This document shows, in pieces, positions 13,705 through 20,736 of a stretch of DNA of 31,898 nt. Each line of letters opens with the position of its first letter. The stretch's first letter is position 1. The stretch is taken from NCBI GenBank assembly GCA_016206875.1, contig JACQQR010000186.1, positions 1 through 31,898 of the forward strand. The letters are read 5' to 3'. Source of the DNA: Candidatus Omnitrophota bacterium. Its GTDB lineage: Bacteria; Omnitrophota; Omnitrophia; Omnitrophales; JACROU01. A program made the position numbers and the translations under genes. The notes under the pieces were generated by a model. That model did not search any database and had not been told where the DNA came from. It worked only from the letters and a program-made list of their open reading frames with translations.

Positions 13705-15624
13705 TCATTTCAATTTCAATCGCTTTTTCTCCTCTTCAATCGTTTGCGCGAGCAGCCGGCAATATAAGTCGAATCCCACCTGATAGATAAAACCGCTTTG
13801 CTCCGAACCTAAAATATTGCCCGCTCCCCTGATTTCCAGATCTTCCATTGCAATCTTGAAACCGGAACCTAATTCGGTGAACCGTTCAATCGCAGAGATT
13901 CTTTTTGCCGCATCCTCCGTCATTTCCGCATTTCCGGGAACAATCAAATAGGCATAGGCCTTCCTTTTTTGAGTAAAGCGCCCCACCCGGCCGCGCAGTT
14001 GATACAAATCAGCCAATCCAAAGGTATCCGCACGATTGACAAAAATGGTGTTCGCGTTGGGGATATCCAGGCCCGATTCGATAATATTTGTCGCAATCAA
14101 GCAATCCAATTTTCCGTTGATAAACAGAATCATGACCTCTTCCAAATCTCTGGGATGCAGTTGGCCGTGGGCCACGCCAAAACGAACGTCGGGCAGTCGT
14201 TTCTTTAACCGCTCATAAATTCTCTCGATACTTTCGACCCGGTTATGCACAAAATAAATTTGCCCTTCCCGGGATAATTCTTCCCGGATCGCCTGGGTGA
14301 TTTTTACTTCGTCAAAATGAATAATTTCCGTTTGAACAGGCAACCGCACGTCAGGCGGCGTATTAATCGTGGACATGTCTTTTGAGCCGACTAAGGATAA
14401 ATAGAGAGTTCTGGGAATCGGTGTTGCCGTGAGCGTGAGAATGTCGACCAGTTCGCGAAGGTGTTTTAATTTTTCTTTATGTTTTACCCCAAAACGCTGT
14501 TCTTCATCAATAATGACTAATCCCAAATTTTTAAAAGAAATATCCGGGGATAGCAGCCGGTGTGTGCCGATCACGATATCGATTTCGCCGCTTTTTAATC
14601 CTTCCACAACCGCCTTTTGTTCGCCTTTCGATTGAAAGCGGGAAAGCGCCTTCACGCGCACGGGGAAATTCTGAACGCGCCTGGAAAGGGATAAATAATG
14701 CTGCTCAGCAAGCACCGTCGTTGGGACTAAAAACACCGTTTGCCTCCCGCTCATCACCGCTTTGAACGCCGCGCGCATGGCGATTTCTGTTTTTCCAAAT
14801 CCCACGTCCCCGCAAAGAAGCCTGTCCATGGGCTTTTCCTCTTCCATATCTTTTCGCACTTCGCCCCAAGCTTTCGTCTGATCCGGCGTTTCCTCGAAAG
14901 GAAACTCTTTGACGAATTTGCGCATCCATTCCCCGTCACTTGTGCTTTTCAGTCCCTTGAGCACGCTTCTGCGGGCCTGAAGTTCTAAAAGATCCTGGGC
15001 TAGATTTTTGATGGCCAAGCGCGTTTTTTCTTTTATCCGCACCCAGTCTTTTGTATGGAGGCGTGTCAGGCGCGGCTCTTTATTTCTTAATCCGATATAC
15101 CGCTCCATCATGCGTACTTCGGAGGGCTCCAGATATAAAATTTCCTTATTGGCAAATTCCAGGGCTAAGTAGCGCTTGGCTTCTTTGACAATTTTGAGTT
15201 GTCTGGCCCCCAAAAATTTTGCGATGCCGTATTTCAAATGAACCACATAATCGCCCCGGCGAATTTGAATCAAATTCTCTAAAGGCTCTTTGTCTTCGAT
15301 CTGTTTTTCATATCCTGAAAGGTGCTTTTGGTATGCGTCGCTTACCGGGAGAATTTGTACTGAGGTGTACGCGTTGAATGTTTTGGAACTCGTGGGAGAA
15401 AAATCGCGGATGCTTTCTACTTCATCTGCCTGGTAGGCAATGCGCACCGGGAATTTATAGGTGAGCGGGAAAATATCCAACAAAAAACCGCGAAAAGAGA
15501 ATTCGCCCGGCCGGGAAACATAATGGGTTTCGATATATCCGGATGTCCTGAGCCCGTCCCGAAGGAGTTCATGCGAAGTCTTGTCGCCAACAGCAATACG
15601 CAATACGTTAAATTCCAGGGTCAT
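13705..15624 (-). CDS. mfd: Reduced transcription-repair coupling factor (Mfd without D1a/D1b/D3 and D7)
   Basis: Mfd removes stalled RNA polymerase and recruits UvrA. Typical Mfd is about 1150 residues; this has 639. Residues about 38-77 (GEFSFRGFLLDIFP, PVRIAYQADEVESIRDF) match the D2 segment that binds UvrA in E. coli. Residues about 120-190 are the CarD-like RNA-polymerase-interaction domain (GDYVVHLKYGIAKFLGARQL). Then come the two RecG-like motor lobes: Walker A GDVGFGKTE (Lys278), DEEQ box (373-376), IIESGLDIPNANTIFVNRAD, QLRGRVGR, and the TRG motif ending DLEIRGAGNILGSEQSGF. The protein stops 20-30 residues later, with no D7 domain. Reading is open and clean, and only 40 bases separate it from aspC upstream, so no missing N-terminal coding is nearby. 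Confidence 0.9.
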   Translation of the reverse strand: MTLEFNVLRIAVGDKTSHELLRDGLRTSGYIETHYVSRPGEFSFRGFLLDIFPLTYKFPVRIAYQADEVESIRDFSPTSSKTFNAYTSVQILPVSDAYQKHLSGYEKQIEDKEPLENLIQIRRGDYVVHLKYGIAKFLGARQLKIVKEAKRYLALEFANKEILYLEPSEVRMMERYIGLRNKEPRLTRLHTKDWVRIKEKTRLAIKNLAQDLLELQARRSVLKGLKSTSDGEWMRKFVKEFPFEETPDQTKAWGEVRKDMEEEKPMDRLLCGDVGFGKTEIAMRAAFKAVMSGRQTVFLVPTTVLAEQHYLSLSRRVQNFPVRVKALSRFQSKGEQKAVVEGLKSGEIDIVIGTHRLLSPDISFKNLGLVIIDEEQRFGVKHKEKLKHLRELVDILTLTATPIPRTLYLSLVGSKDMSTINTPPDVRLPVQTEIIHFDEVKITQAIREELSREGQIYFVHNRVESIERIYERLKKRLPDVRFGVAHGQLHPRDLEEVMILFINGKLDCLIATNIIESGLDIPNANTIFVNRADTFGLADLYQLRGRVGRFTQKRKAYAYLIVPGNAEMTEDAAKRISAIERFTELGSGFKIAMEDLEIRGAGNILGSEQSGFIYQVGFDLYCRLLAQTIEEEKKRLKLK

Positions 15625-15630
15625 GCAGAG

Positions 15631-15636
15631 ATTATA
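15631..15636 (-). promoter_or_regulatory. Consensus -10 box (TATAAT) directly upstream of mfd
   Basis: On the - strand the order is TATAAT, CTCTGC, then ATG of mfd at 15624-15622. No -35 match and no Shine-Dalgarno are seen. It would give an mRNA starting at or within one base of the start codon. Confidence 0.45.
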
Positions 15637-15664
15637 GTACGCCGGGGGCCTCGAGAACGGAAAA

Positions 15665-16831
15665 TTACTTTAAGAAATCAGCAATGCGGGAAATGCCTTT
15701 CATAATATTTTGCTCCGAGGTGGCAAAACTCAAACGAATATGCCGGGCGCTGCCAAACACATCCCCGGGCACCACAGCCACTACCTGTTTTTCGAGAAGT
15801 TTTTCCGCAAACCGGGCGCCGTCCATGCCTGTCTTTGAAATATTCACGAAGAAATAAAAAGCGCCGTCCGGGCAAACGTAGGAACATTTTGAAATTTTGT
15901 CCAGTTCCCGAGCCATCAAATTACGCCTTGTTTCAAACACATCACGCATTTTGGCTATTTCTTCGCCACCTTTTAATAGAGCTTCCACGGCGCCGTACTG
16001 GGCAAAGGTATTGGGATTGGATGTGGCATGGCTTTGAAAATTGTCCATTTTCTCAACAATTTCTCGAGGGCCGGCCAAATAACCCAATCGCCAGCCCGTC
16101 ATGGAATAGGCTTTGCTCATTCCGTTTACGGTGAGCGTCACATTTTTGATTTCGGTATTTAAAGAAGCAATCGAAACATGTTTTTTGCCGTCATAAATGA
16201 GCTTTTCATAAATTTCATCGCTGATGACAAAAAGCCCGTGTTTTACGGCAATACGACTGATTTCTTCAAGTTCAGAACGGTCATAAATGACCCCGGTGGG
16301 ATTGGAAGGAGAATTGATCACCAGCACTTTTGCGCGAGAGCTGATTTTATTTTCCAAGTCTTTCGGTTTTATTTTAAACCGGTCTGATTCATTTGTTTCT
16401 ATAAACACCGGCTCTCCGCCTGAAAGACGCACCATTTCGGGGTAGCTCAGCCAATACGGAGACGGAATCAGCACTTGATCCCCCTCATTGAGCAGCACCT
16501 GGAAGGCGTTAAATAAAGAATGTTTTGCCCCGTTGGAAACAATGATTTCGTCGGAGCTGTATTTTAATCCGTTGTCTTTTTCAAATTTTTCAATGATGGC
16601 TTTTTTAAAATCGGGAAGGCCGGAGGTGGGGGAGTACTTCGTCATGCCCTTTTTCAGAGCATCAATGGCCGCATTTTTTATAAATTCCGGAGTGTCTAAA
16701 TCAGGCTCGCCGGCGCCGAAGGAAATAACGTCATGCCCTTCTTGCTTCATTTTTTTAGCTTTATGGGTAATGGCGAGCGTTTGTGAGGGCCCGACTTGCT
16801 CAATACGATGGGAAAATTGAATGGTTTTCAT
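15665..16831 (-). CDS. aspC: PLP-dependent aspartate-type aminotransferase
   Basis: This class I aminotransferase most likely interconverts aspartate + 2-oxoglutarate and oxaloacetate + glutamate; prephenate or other amino acids are possible substrates in this subfamily. The 388 residues show VISFGAGEPDLDTPEFI at the N-terminus, ISSRAKVLVINSPSNPTGVI, and the PLP-lysine motif NGMSKAYSMTGWRLGYLAGP with Lys240. Substrate-carboxylate Arg lies in the C-terminal HIRLSF. Length is normal. It starts 12 bases after the rplQ stop and is followed by mfd after 40 bases, extending the ribosomal operon. No strong ribosome site is visible. Its position suggests expression with translation genes. Confidence 0.93.
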   Translation of the reverse strand: MKTIQFSHRIEQVGPSQTLAITHKAKKMKQEGHDVISFGAGEPDLDTPEFIKNAAIDALKKGMTKYSPTSGLPDFKKAIIEKFEKDNGLKYSSDEIIVSNGAKHSLFNAFQVLLNEGDQVLIPSPYWLSYPEMVRLSGGEPVFIETNESDRFKIKPKDLENKISSRAKVLVINSPSNPTGVIYDRSELEEISRIAVKHGLFVISDEIYEKLIYDGKKHVSIASLNTEIKNVTLTVNGMSKAYSMTGWRLGYLAGPREIVEKMDNFQSHATSNPNTFAQYGAVEALLKGGEEIAKMRDVFETRRNLMARELDKISKCSYVCPDGAFYFFVNISKTGMDGARFAEKLLEKQVVAVVPGDVFGSARHIRLSFATSEQNIMKGISRIADFLK

Positions 16832-16843
16832 AGCCAGGAAGTA

Positions 16844-17404
16844 TTACTTTTCCCCTTTAAGGAATTTCCTAAGCTTGCTCAAGAATCCTCCTTTTTTCTT
16901 TTCTTCTTCCAGGAGATCTCCTTTTTTAGACTTCTCTTTCTCTTTTTTGGCTTCTTCGATTTTCTCTTTTTTCACCAAAGGAATGTCTTCCCACTTTTTC
17001 TTCTGCGCTTGCTCCTTTTTGGCGGTTTTGGGTTTTGCCTCGGCCTCAATCGATTGGGTAAATTCCAGAAACACCATTTGAGCGCCGTCTCCGGGACGCG
17101 CGCCTTGGCGGATAATGCGGGTATATCCCCCGTTCACACCGCGGAAAGCGGGCGCTACCCTCTCGAACAATTTTTTAGCGATGCTCTCAGAATATAAAGC
17201 GGAGAGAATCTGGCGCCGGGCATGCAATGTGTTTTGCTTCGCCACGGTAATTAAATGCTCGGCAAGGCGGCGGGCTTCTTTGGCCCGATCTATAGTGGTC
17301 CGGATTCGCTCATGTTCTACCAGCCCTTCCACTATGTGGGCCAACAACGCCCGCCGATGCGCGGTTTTTACGCCAAGTTTTGCGGTATTACGCCGGTGTC
17401 TCAT
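16844..17404 (-). CDS. rplQ: 50S ribosomal protein L17 with long charged C-terminal tail
   Basis: L17 binds 23S rRNA near the exit tunnel. Residues 1-118 are the normal protein (MRHRRNTAKLGVKTAHRRAL; GGYTRIIRQGARPGDGAQMV). After that come about 65 extra residues made mostly of Lys and Glu (for example KKEKIEEAKKEKEKSKKGD) ending FLSKLRKFLKGEK. The tail is likely disordered or helical on the ribosome surface and is not needed in standard L17. The start overlaps the 3' end of rpoA by 17 bases, a common rpoA-rplQ coupling but larger than usual. aspC follows. Confidence 0.95.
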   Translation of the reverse strand: MRHRRNTAKLGVKTAHRRALLAHIVEGLVEHERIRTTIDRAKEARRLAEHLITVAKQNTLHARRQILSALYSESIAKKLFERVAPAFRGVNGGYTRIIRQGARPGDGAQMVFLEFTQSIEAEAKPKTAKKEQAQKKKWEDIPLVKKEKIEEAKKEKEKSKKGDLLEEEKKKGGFLSKLRKFLKGEK

Positions 17405-18383
17405 GCTTTTTAGTTAACCTTTTCTGAATATCCATTCCCAGGGCCAAACCCATGCCGGAGAGAATTGCGTTAATTTCACTCAGTGATTTTTTTCCAAAAT
17501 TCTTGTACTTCAGCATCTGCGGCTCGCTTTTCTGAATCAAATCACCGATAGTTTTGATACTGGCCGCCTCCAGGCAATTGGCGCTGCGAACAGAAAGCTC
17601 CAATTCGGAGATGGGCTTATTAATGAGATCCATAAATTCCTTGTCTACTTCTTCTTCCTCTTCTTCCTCCTCCACCGGAATTTCGCCGTAATTGACGAAA
17701 ATGTCCAAATGCCGTTGGAGAATATTGGAAGCATATAACATGCACTCTTCCGGAGTTAATGCCCCATTGGTCCAAATTTCGATAATCAAGCGGTCATAAT
17801 CCGTCACCTGTCCAACACGGGTTTCTTCCACATGATAATTAACCTTTTTAACCGGAGAAAAAATAGAATCAATCGGAATCACACCAATCGGATTATCCTC
17901 CTGCTTGTTTTTATCGGCAGGAACATAACCCCGGCCCCGTGCGATGTCCATTTCCATGGAAAATTTTATATCCTTCGTAAGGGTGCAAATATGGAGATCC
18001 GGATTTACAATTTCCACGGTTTCATCAGTCTGGATATCGCGCGCAGTCACTTCCCCTTTCTTTTTTATATTCAGGGAAATTTTCTTTGCGCCCTTGCCGT
18101 GATATTTTAAAACCAGCCCTTTTAAATTCAGGATGATCTGCGCCGTGTCTTCATAAACACCCTCAAGGGCAGAAAATTCGTGCAGAGCTCCTTCTACTTT
18201 AATTGAGGTAACTGCAGCGCCTTCAATGGAAGAATACAGCACTCTTCTGAGCGAATTGCCTATTGTCGTTCCAAAACCTTTCTCAAAAGGTTCCGCAACA
18301 AACTTACCGTACGTAAGCGTCAGCGTATTTTTGTCACATTCTAAACGCTTCGGCGTTTCAAAGGTCTTCCAGCGAATTCCCAT
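17388..18383 (-). CDS. rpoA: DNA-directed RNA polymerase alpha subunit
   Basis: Alpha dimerises to nucleate RNA polymerase assembly and contacts UP elements and activators. The 331 residues contain the N-terminal domain (LTLTYGKFVAEPFEKGFGTT, IGNSLRRVLYSSIEGAAVTS, IPIDSIFSPVKKVNY), a Glu-rich linker (EVDKEFMDL preceded by eight Glu, about 235-245), and the C-terminal helix-hairpin domain (LELSVRSANCLEAASIKTIG, FGKKSLSEINAILSGMGL). A clear ribosome site AGGAG lies 9 bases upstream of ATG. The preceding gap of 384 bases to rpsD is filled by repeats, so rpoA may have its own promoter there, though I cannot point to one. Confidence 0.97.
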   Translation of the reverse strand: MGIRWKTFETPKRLECDKNTLTLTYGKFVAEPFEKGFGTTIGNSLRRVLYSSIEGAAVTSIKVEGALHEFSALEGVYEDTAQIILNLKGLVLKYHGKGAKKISLNIKKKGEVTARDIQTDETVEIVNPDLHICTLTKDIKFSMEMDIARGRGYVPADKNKQEDNPIGVIPIDSIFSPVKKVNYHVEETRVGQVTDYDRLIIEIWTNGALTPEECMLYASNILQRHLDIFVNYGEIPVEEEEEEEEVDKEFMDLINKPISELELSVRSANCLEAASIKTIGDLIQKSEPQMLKYKNFGKKSLSEINAILSGMGLALGMDIQKRLTKKHETPA

Positions 18384-18418
18384 TTTTTGAGTCTCCTTCT
18401 TATGACTTCATTTTTATT

Positions 18419-18466
18419 GTCATCCCGGCCCCGGGTTAAACCGGGGGTAAACTCCGGCCGGGAAAT
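18419..18466 (+). repeat. Dispersed repeat family copy C in the rpoA-rpsD gap
   Basis: The stretch starts GTCATCCCGGCCCCGGGTT and ends GTAAACTCCGGCCGGGAAAT. It has nested dyads (CCCGGCC with GGCCGGG; CCGGGTTAAACCGGG). It shares GTAAACTCCGGCYGGG with copy B at 13528-13543. It directly abuts the CTAA duplication of the element at 18471, so that element may have been inserted beside or into it. Confidence 0.6.
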
Positions 18467-18470
18467 CTAA

Positions 18471-18727
18471 TATTCTGTTTCCTAAGTTCGTATAGGATTT
18501 AAATACCTTAACTCGCGGCCCCTCTCCCTTCTCCGCCAAAGGCGGACCCGCCGAGGCGGGCAAGGAGAGGGGAAGGGGTGAGGGTTTGGAATTTCGTGCC
18601 CTTTTCGCCACCCACCCTCACCCTGCCTGCCGGCAGGCCTTGATCCCTCTCCCTCTTGCGAGGGAGAGGGGCCGCCTGTTAGATTATATTTTTCCTTTAT
18701 CCCTATACGAACTTAGGAAACAGGATA
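18471..18727. mobile_element. MITE-like non-coding element, copy 2 (257 bp, CTAA target duplication)
   Basis: Terminal inverted repeats of 26 bases at 18471-18496 and 18702-18727 (TATYCTGTTTCCTAAGTTCG..., 1 mismatch) are flanked on both sides by CTAA (18467-18470, 18728-18731). The central core (18514-18675) is the reverse complement of the core of copy 1: it carries GAGGGTGGGTG, GGGGTGAGGGTT and the CCCTCTCCCT hairpins. Compared with copy 1 it has extra palindromes at 18532-18546, 18547-18560 and 18625-18638. Together with copy C it fills the 384-base gene-free gap between rpoA and rpsD; I see no other content there. The 4-base YTAR-type duplication again resembles IS5-family insertion (inference). 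Confidence 0.8.
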
Positions 18728-18767
18728 CTAAGGATAACCACAAAGATCGAAGAAATCCCCCGACCCC

Positions 18768-19394
18768 TCACTTAGAATACAATTCGATGATTTGCTGTAC
18801 TTCAACCGGCAGTCCTGCGTCTTGCTCTTCCGGCATACGAATGATTTTTGCCTGAAGTTTTTCTTGATTTGATTCAAGCCAAGCCGGAATGGCGTAATCT
18901 TTCTTTTTCTCTATTACGCCGCGAATCCTTTTCTCGGTGGATTCCTCACGGCGGACAGTGATTTCATCCCCGGGAGAAACCAGATAAGAAGGAATATCTA
19001 CAAGCACCCCATTGACAAATATCTTCTTATGATGAACCATTTGGCGCCCTTCAGCGCGGGATAACGCCCAAAGCAGCCTGTAGATCGCATTATCCAGCCG
19101 GCGTTCCATCAGTTGAATGAGACTATCTCCGGTAACCCCCTTCATGCGGGAGGCTTCATGAAAATTTTTACGGAATTGGCGCTCCAATACGCCATAAAAC
19201 TTTTTCATCTTTTGTTTTTCTCTCAATTGAATTCCGTAATCGGACAATTTTGTGCGGCCTTTGCCATGTTGGCCTGGCGCAAAATTTCTTTTCTCAATCG
19301 CGCACTTATCGGAAAAACAGCGCATCCCTTTCAAGTAGAGCTTCAGTCCTTCTCTCCGGCACTGCTTGCATTTTGGTTCAATTAAACGTCCCAC
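18768..19394 (-). CDS. rpsD: 30S ribosomal protein S4 (zinc-binding form)
   Basis: S4 nucleates 30S assembly on 16S rRNA. I start at GTG (19394-19392) because AGGAG lies 8 bases upstream and the product then begins VGRLIEPKCKQCRREG like other S4 proteins; a longer frame to 19490 adds 32 unlikely residues. The 208 residues include four Cys (9, 12, 26, 31), the zinc-type S4, and the S4 RNA-binding domain (MERRLDNAIYRLLWALSRAE, HHKKIFVNGVLVDIPSYLVS). Length is standard. rpsK lies 61 bases upstream; the repeat-filled gap follows downstream. Confidence 0.96.
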   Translation of the reverse strand: MGRLIEPKCKQCRREGLKLYLKGMRCFSDKCAIEKRNFAPGQHGKGRTKLSDYGIQLREKQKMKKFYGVLERQFRKNFHEASRMKGVTGDSLIQLMERRLDNAIYRLLWALSRAEGRQMVHHKKIFVNGVLVDIPSYLVSPGDEITVRREESTEKRIRGVIEKKKDYAIPAWLESNQEKLQAKIIRMPEEQDAGLPVEVQQIIELYSK

Positions 19395-19455
19395 TCCGTA
19401 TTCTCCTCTCTGGTGATAGAGACGGCTCTCTTCTTGAGAACAGTCCCTGCCAAAA

Positions 19456-19830
19456 TTAGACCCTTCTTCTTTTCGGAGGCCTGCATCCATTATGCGGAAT
19501 TGGCGTGCAATCTTTAATGGCGCTCACATTAAGCCCCGCACTTTGTAAGGCCCGAATCGCAGATTCACGGCCAGAACCAGGTCCCTTAATAAACACTTCT
19601 ACTTCTTTAAGACCTAACTCCACAGCTTTTTTGGCCGCTTGTTCAGAAGCCACTTGCGCCGCAAACGGGGTTGATTTTTTAGAGCCTTTGAAACCGGCGG
19701 CACCGGCGCTTGACCAGCACACGGCGTTGCCCTTTGCATCCGTTATCGTCACAATGGTGTTATTAAACGTAGCTTGAATATGCGCCACGCCTTTAGCGAT
19801 GCCCGCTAATTTTTTGCCTTTTTTAGCCAT
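19456..19830 (-). CDS. rpsK: 30S ribosomal protein S11
   Basis: S11 lies on the 30S platform and helps form the mRNA cleft with S7 and S18. The 124 residues are nearly textbook: GVAHIQATFNNTIVTITDAK, SSAGAAGFKGSKKSTPFAAQ, VFIKGPGSGRESAIRAL, and the basic tail PIPHNGCRPPKRRRV. A ribosome site (AGGAG, 8 bases before ATG) is seen. It sits between rpsM (23 bases upstream) and rpsD, the normal alpha-operon order. Confidence 0.97.
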   Translation of the reverse strand: MAKKGKKLAGIAKGVAHIQATFNNTIVTITDAKGNAVCWSSAGAAGFKGSKKSTPFAAQVASEQAAKKAVELGLKEVEVFIKGPGSGRESAIRALQSAGLNVSAIKDCTPIPHNGCRPPKRRRV

Positions 19831-19853
19831 CTAAAATTCTCCTTTGAGCCTCA

Positions 19854-20243
19854 TTAACCCGCTGAAGGGGCGGCTTTCTTTAACCCGCCGATTGTTTTGC
19901 GCGGGCCTTTTCGGGTACGGGCATTGGTATGCGACCTTTGCCCGCGCACCGGAAGCCCTTTCAGATGCCGGTTTCCTTTATAACACTTGATATCGATAAG
20001 CCTTTTTATATTCTGCTGAACCTCGCGCCGTAAATCACCTTCTACTTTATATCCATTTTTTTGAATCACTGCGGTAATAGCGGAGATTTCTTTTTCCGTC
20101 AAATCTTTGGCGCGCCTTTCGTAACCGATACCGGCTTCGTCCAGCACTTCTCTTCCCAGTTGAGGGCCGATTCCGTAAATATAACGGATGGCAATATCCA
20201 TTCTTTTTTCTTTCGGGATGTCAATACCAAGCAATCGAGGCAT
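19854..20243 (-). CDS. rpsM: 30S ribosomal protein S13
   Basis: S13 sits in the 30S head and contacts tRNA and the 50S bridge. The 129 residues show MPRLLGIDIPKEKRMDIAIR, YIYGIGPQLGREVLDEAGI and the C-terminal KGLPVRGQRSHTNARTRKGP followed by RKTIGGLKK. The tail is slightly longer than in E. coli (about 118 residues), ending AAPSAG. rpmJ is 27 bases upstream and rpsK follows. Confidence 0.97.
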   Translation of the reverse strand: MPRLLGIDIPKEKRMDIAIRYIYGIGPQLGREVLDEAGIGYERRAKDLTEKEISAITAVIQKNGYKVEGDLRREVQQNIKRLIDIKCYKGNRHLKGLPVRGQRSHTNARTRKGPRKTIGGLKKAAPSAG

Positions 20244-20270
20244 ATGTTTTCTTTGTCCTATCTGTCTTCT

Positions 20271-20384
20271 TTATCCCTGGCGCTGTTTGTGTTTAGGATT
20301 TTCGCAAATCACATAAACCACTCTGCGGCGCCGGACTATTTTGCATTTATCACAAATTCTTTTTACTGAGCTTCTTACTTTCAT
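20271..20384 (-). CDS. rpmJ: 50S ribosomal protein L36 (zinc-binding, 37 residues)
   Basis: I found this short gene by translating the gap between infA and rpsM. ATG at 20384-20382, TAA at 20273-20271. The product begins MKVRSSVKRICDKCKIV and ends ENPKHKQRQG, with the L36 zinc set Cys11, Cys14, Cys27, His32. AGGAAGGGC lies just upstream as ribosome site. Position between infA and rpsM is the classical one. Confidence 0.96.
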   Translation of the reverse strand: MKVRSSVKRICDKCKIVRRRRVVYVICENPKHKQRQG

Positions 20385-20394
20385 GCCCTTCCTC

Positions 20395-20616
20395 TCATTT
20401 CACTCGAAATGTAATTCTTCCGCGGTTTAAATCGTAAGGAGATAACTCTACTTTTACCTTATCCCCCGCAAGGATTTTTATATAATGCATTCTCATTTTT
20501 CCGGAAATATGAGCCAGCACTTTATGACCGTTGGCAAGCTCAACACGAAACATTGCATTGGGCAAGGGCTCCACGACGATTCCTTCTACCTCAATGGCAT
20601 CTTCCTTAGGACTCAA
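20395..20616 (-). CDS. infA: Translation initiation factor IF-1
   Basis: IF-1 binds the 30S A site during initiation. The 73-residue OB-fold protein reads DAIEVEGIVVEPLPNAMFRV, LANGHKVLAHISGKMRMHYI and LSPYDLNRGRITFRVK, all standard. rpmJ starts 10 bases downstream, and a 120-base gap with a hairpin separates it from map upstream. Confidence 0.97.
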   Translation of the reverse strand: MSPKEDAIEVEGIVVEPLPNAMFRVELANGHKVLAHISGKMRMHYIKILAGDKVKVELSPYDLNRGRITFRVK

Positions 20617-20665
20617 TGGGTTGCCTTTCTGTTTGATTCAACGGAGGAGAGACTCTGAGAGACGC

Positions 20666-20693
20666 GGGACGGTTCTCCATCGAGAAAACCGTC
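20666..20693. repeat. Hairpin with GGGACGGTTCTC motif between map and infA
   Basis: GACGGTTCTC (20668-20677) pairs with GAGAAAACCGTC (20682-20693) with a two-base bulge and a CATC loop. The 12-mer GGGACGGTTCTC at 20666-20677 is identical to the one at 5975-5986. A further GAGAACCG occurs at 20712-20719. It could be a REP-type palindrome or an intra-operon attenuator; no T-run follows on the - strand. Confidence 0.55.
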
Positions 20694-20736
20694 TTCGATT
20701 CCCCTTTATAAAGAGAACCGCCTCTGTCTACTATCC

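Noticed and set aside
13494..13790. 98-residue frame through the palindromic element
   Set aside because: It consists of translated repeat sequence and runs antisense into the end of mfd.
13705..15624. mfd as a truncated pseudogene
   Set aside because: The frame is intact with all motor motifs, starts with a -10-like promoter, and internal domains were removed on both sides of the retained D2-like segment, which a simple truncation does not explain.
18586..18855. 89-residue frame in the rpoA-rpsD gap
   Set aside because: It is made of the MITE-like core repeat and the antisense of rpsD.
19395..19490. 32-residue N-terminal extension of S4
   Set aside because: The added residues do not resemble S4, overlap the end of rpsK, and the GTG at 19394 has a well-placed AGGAG.
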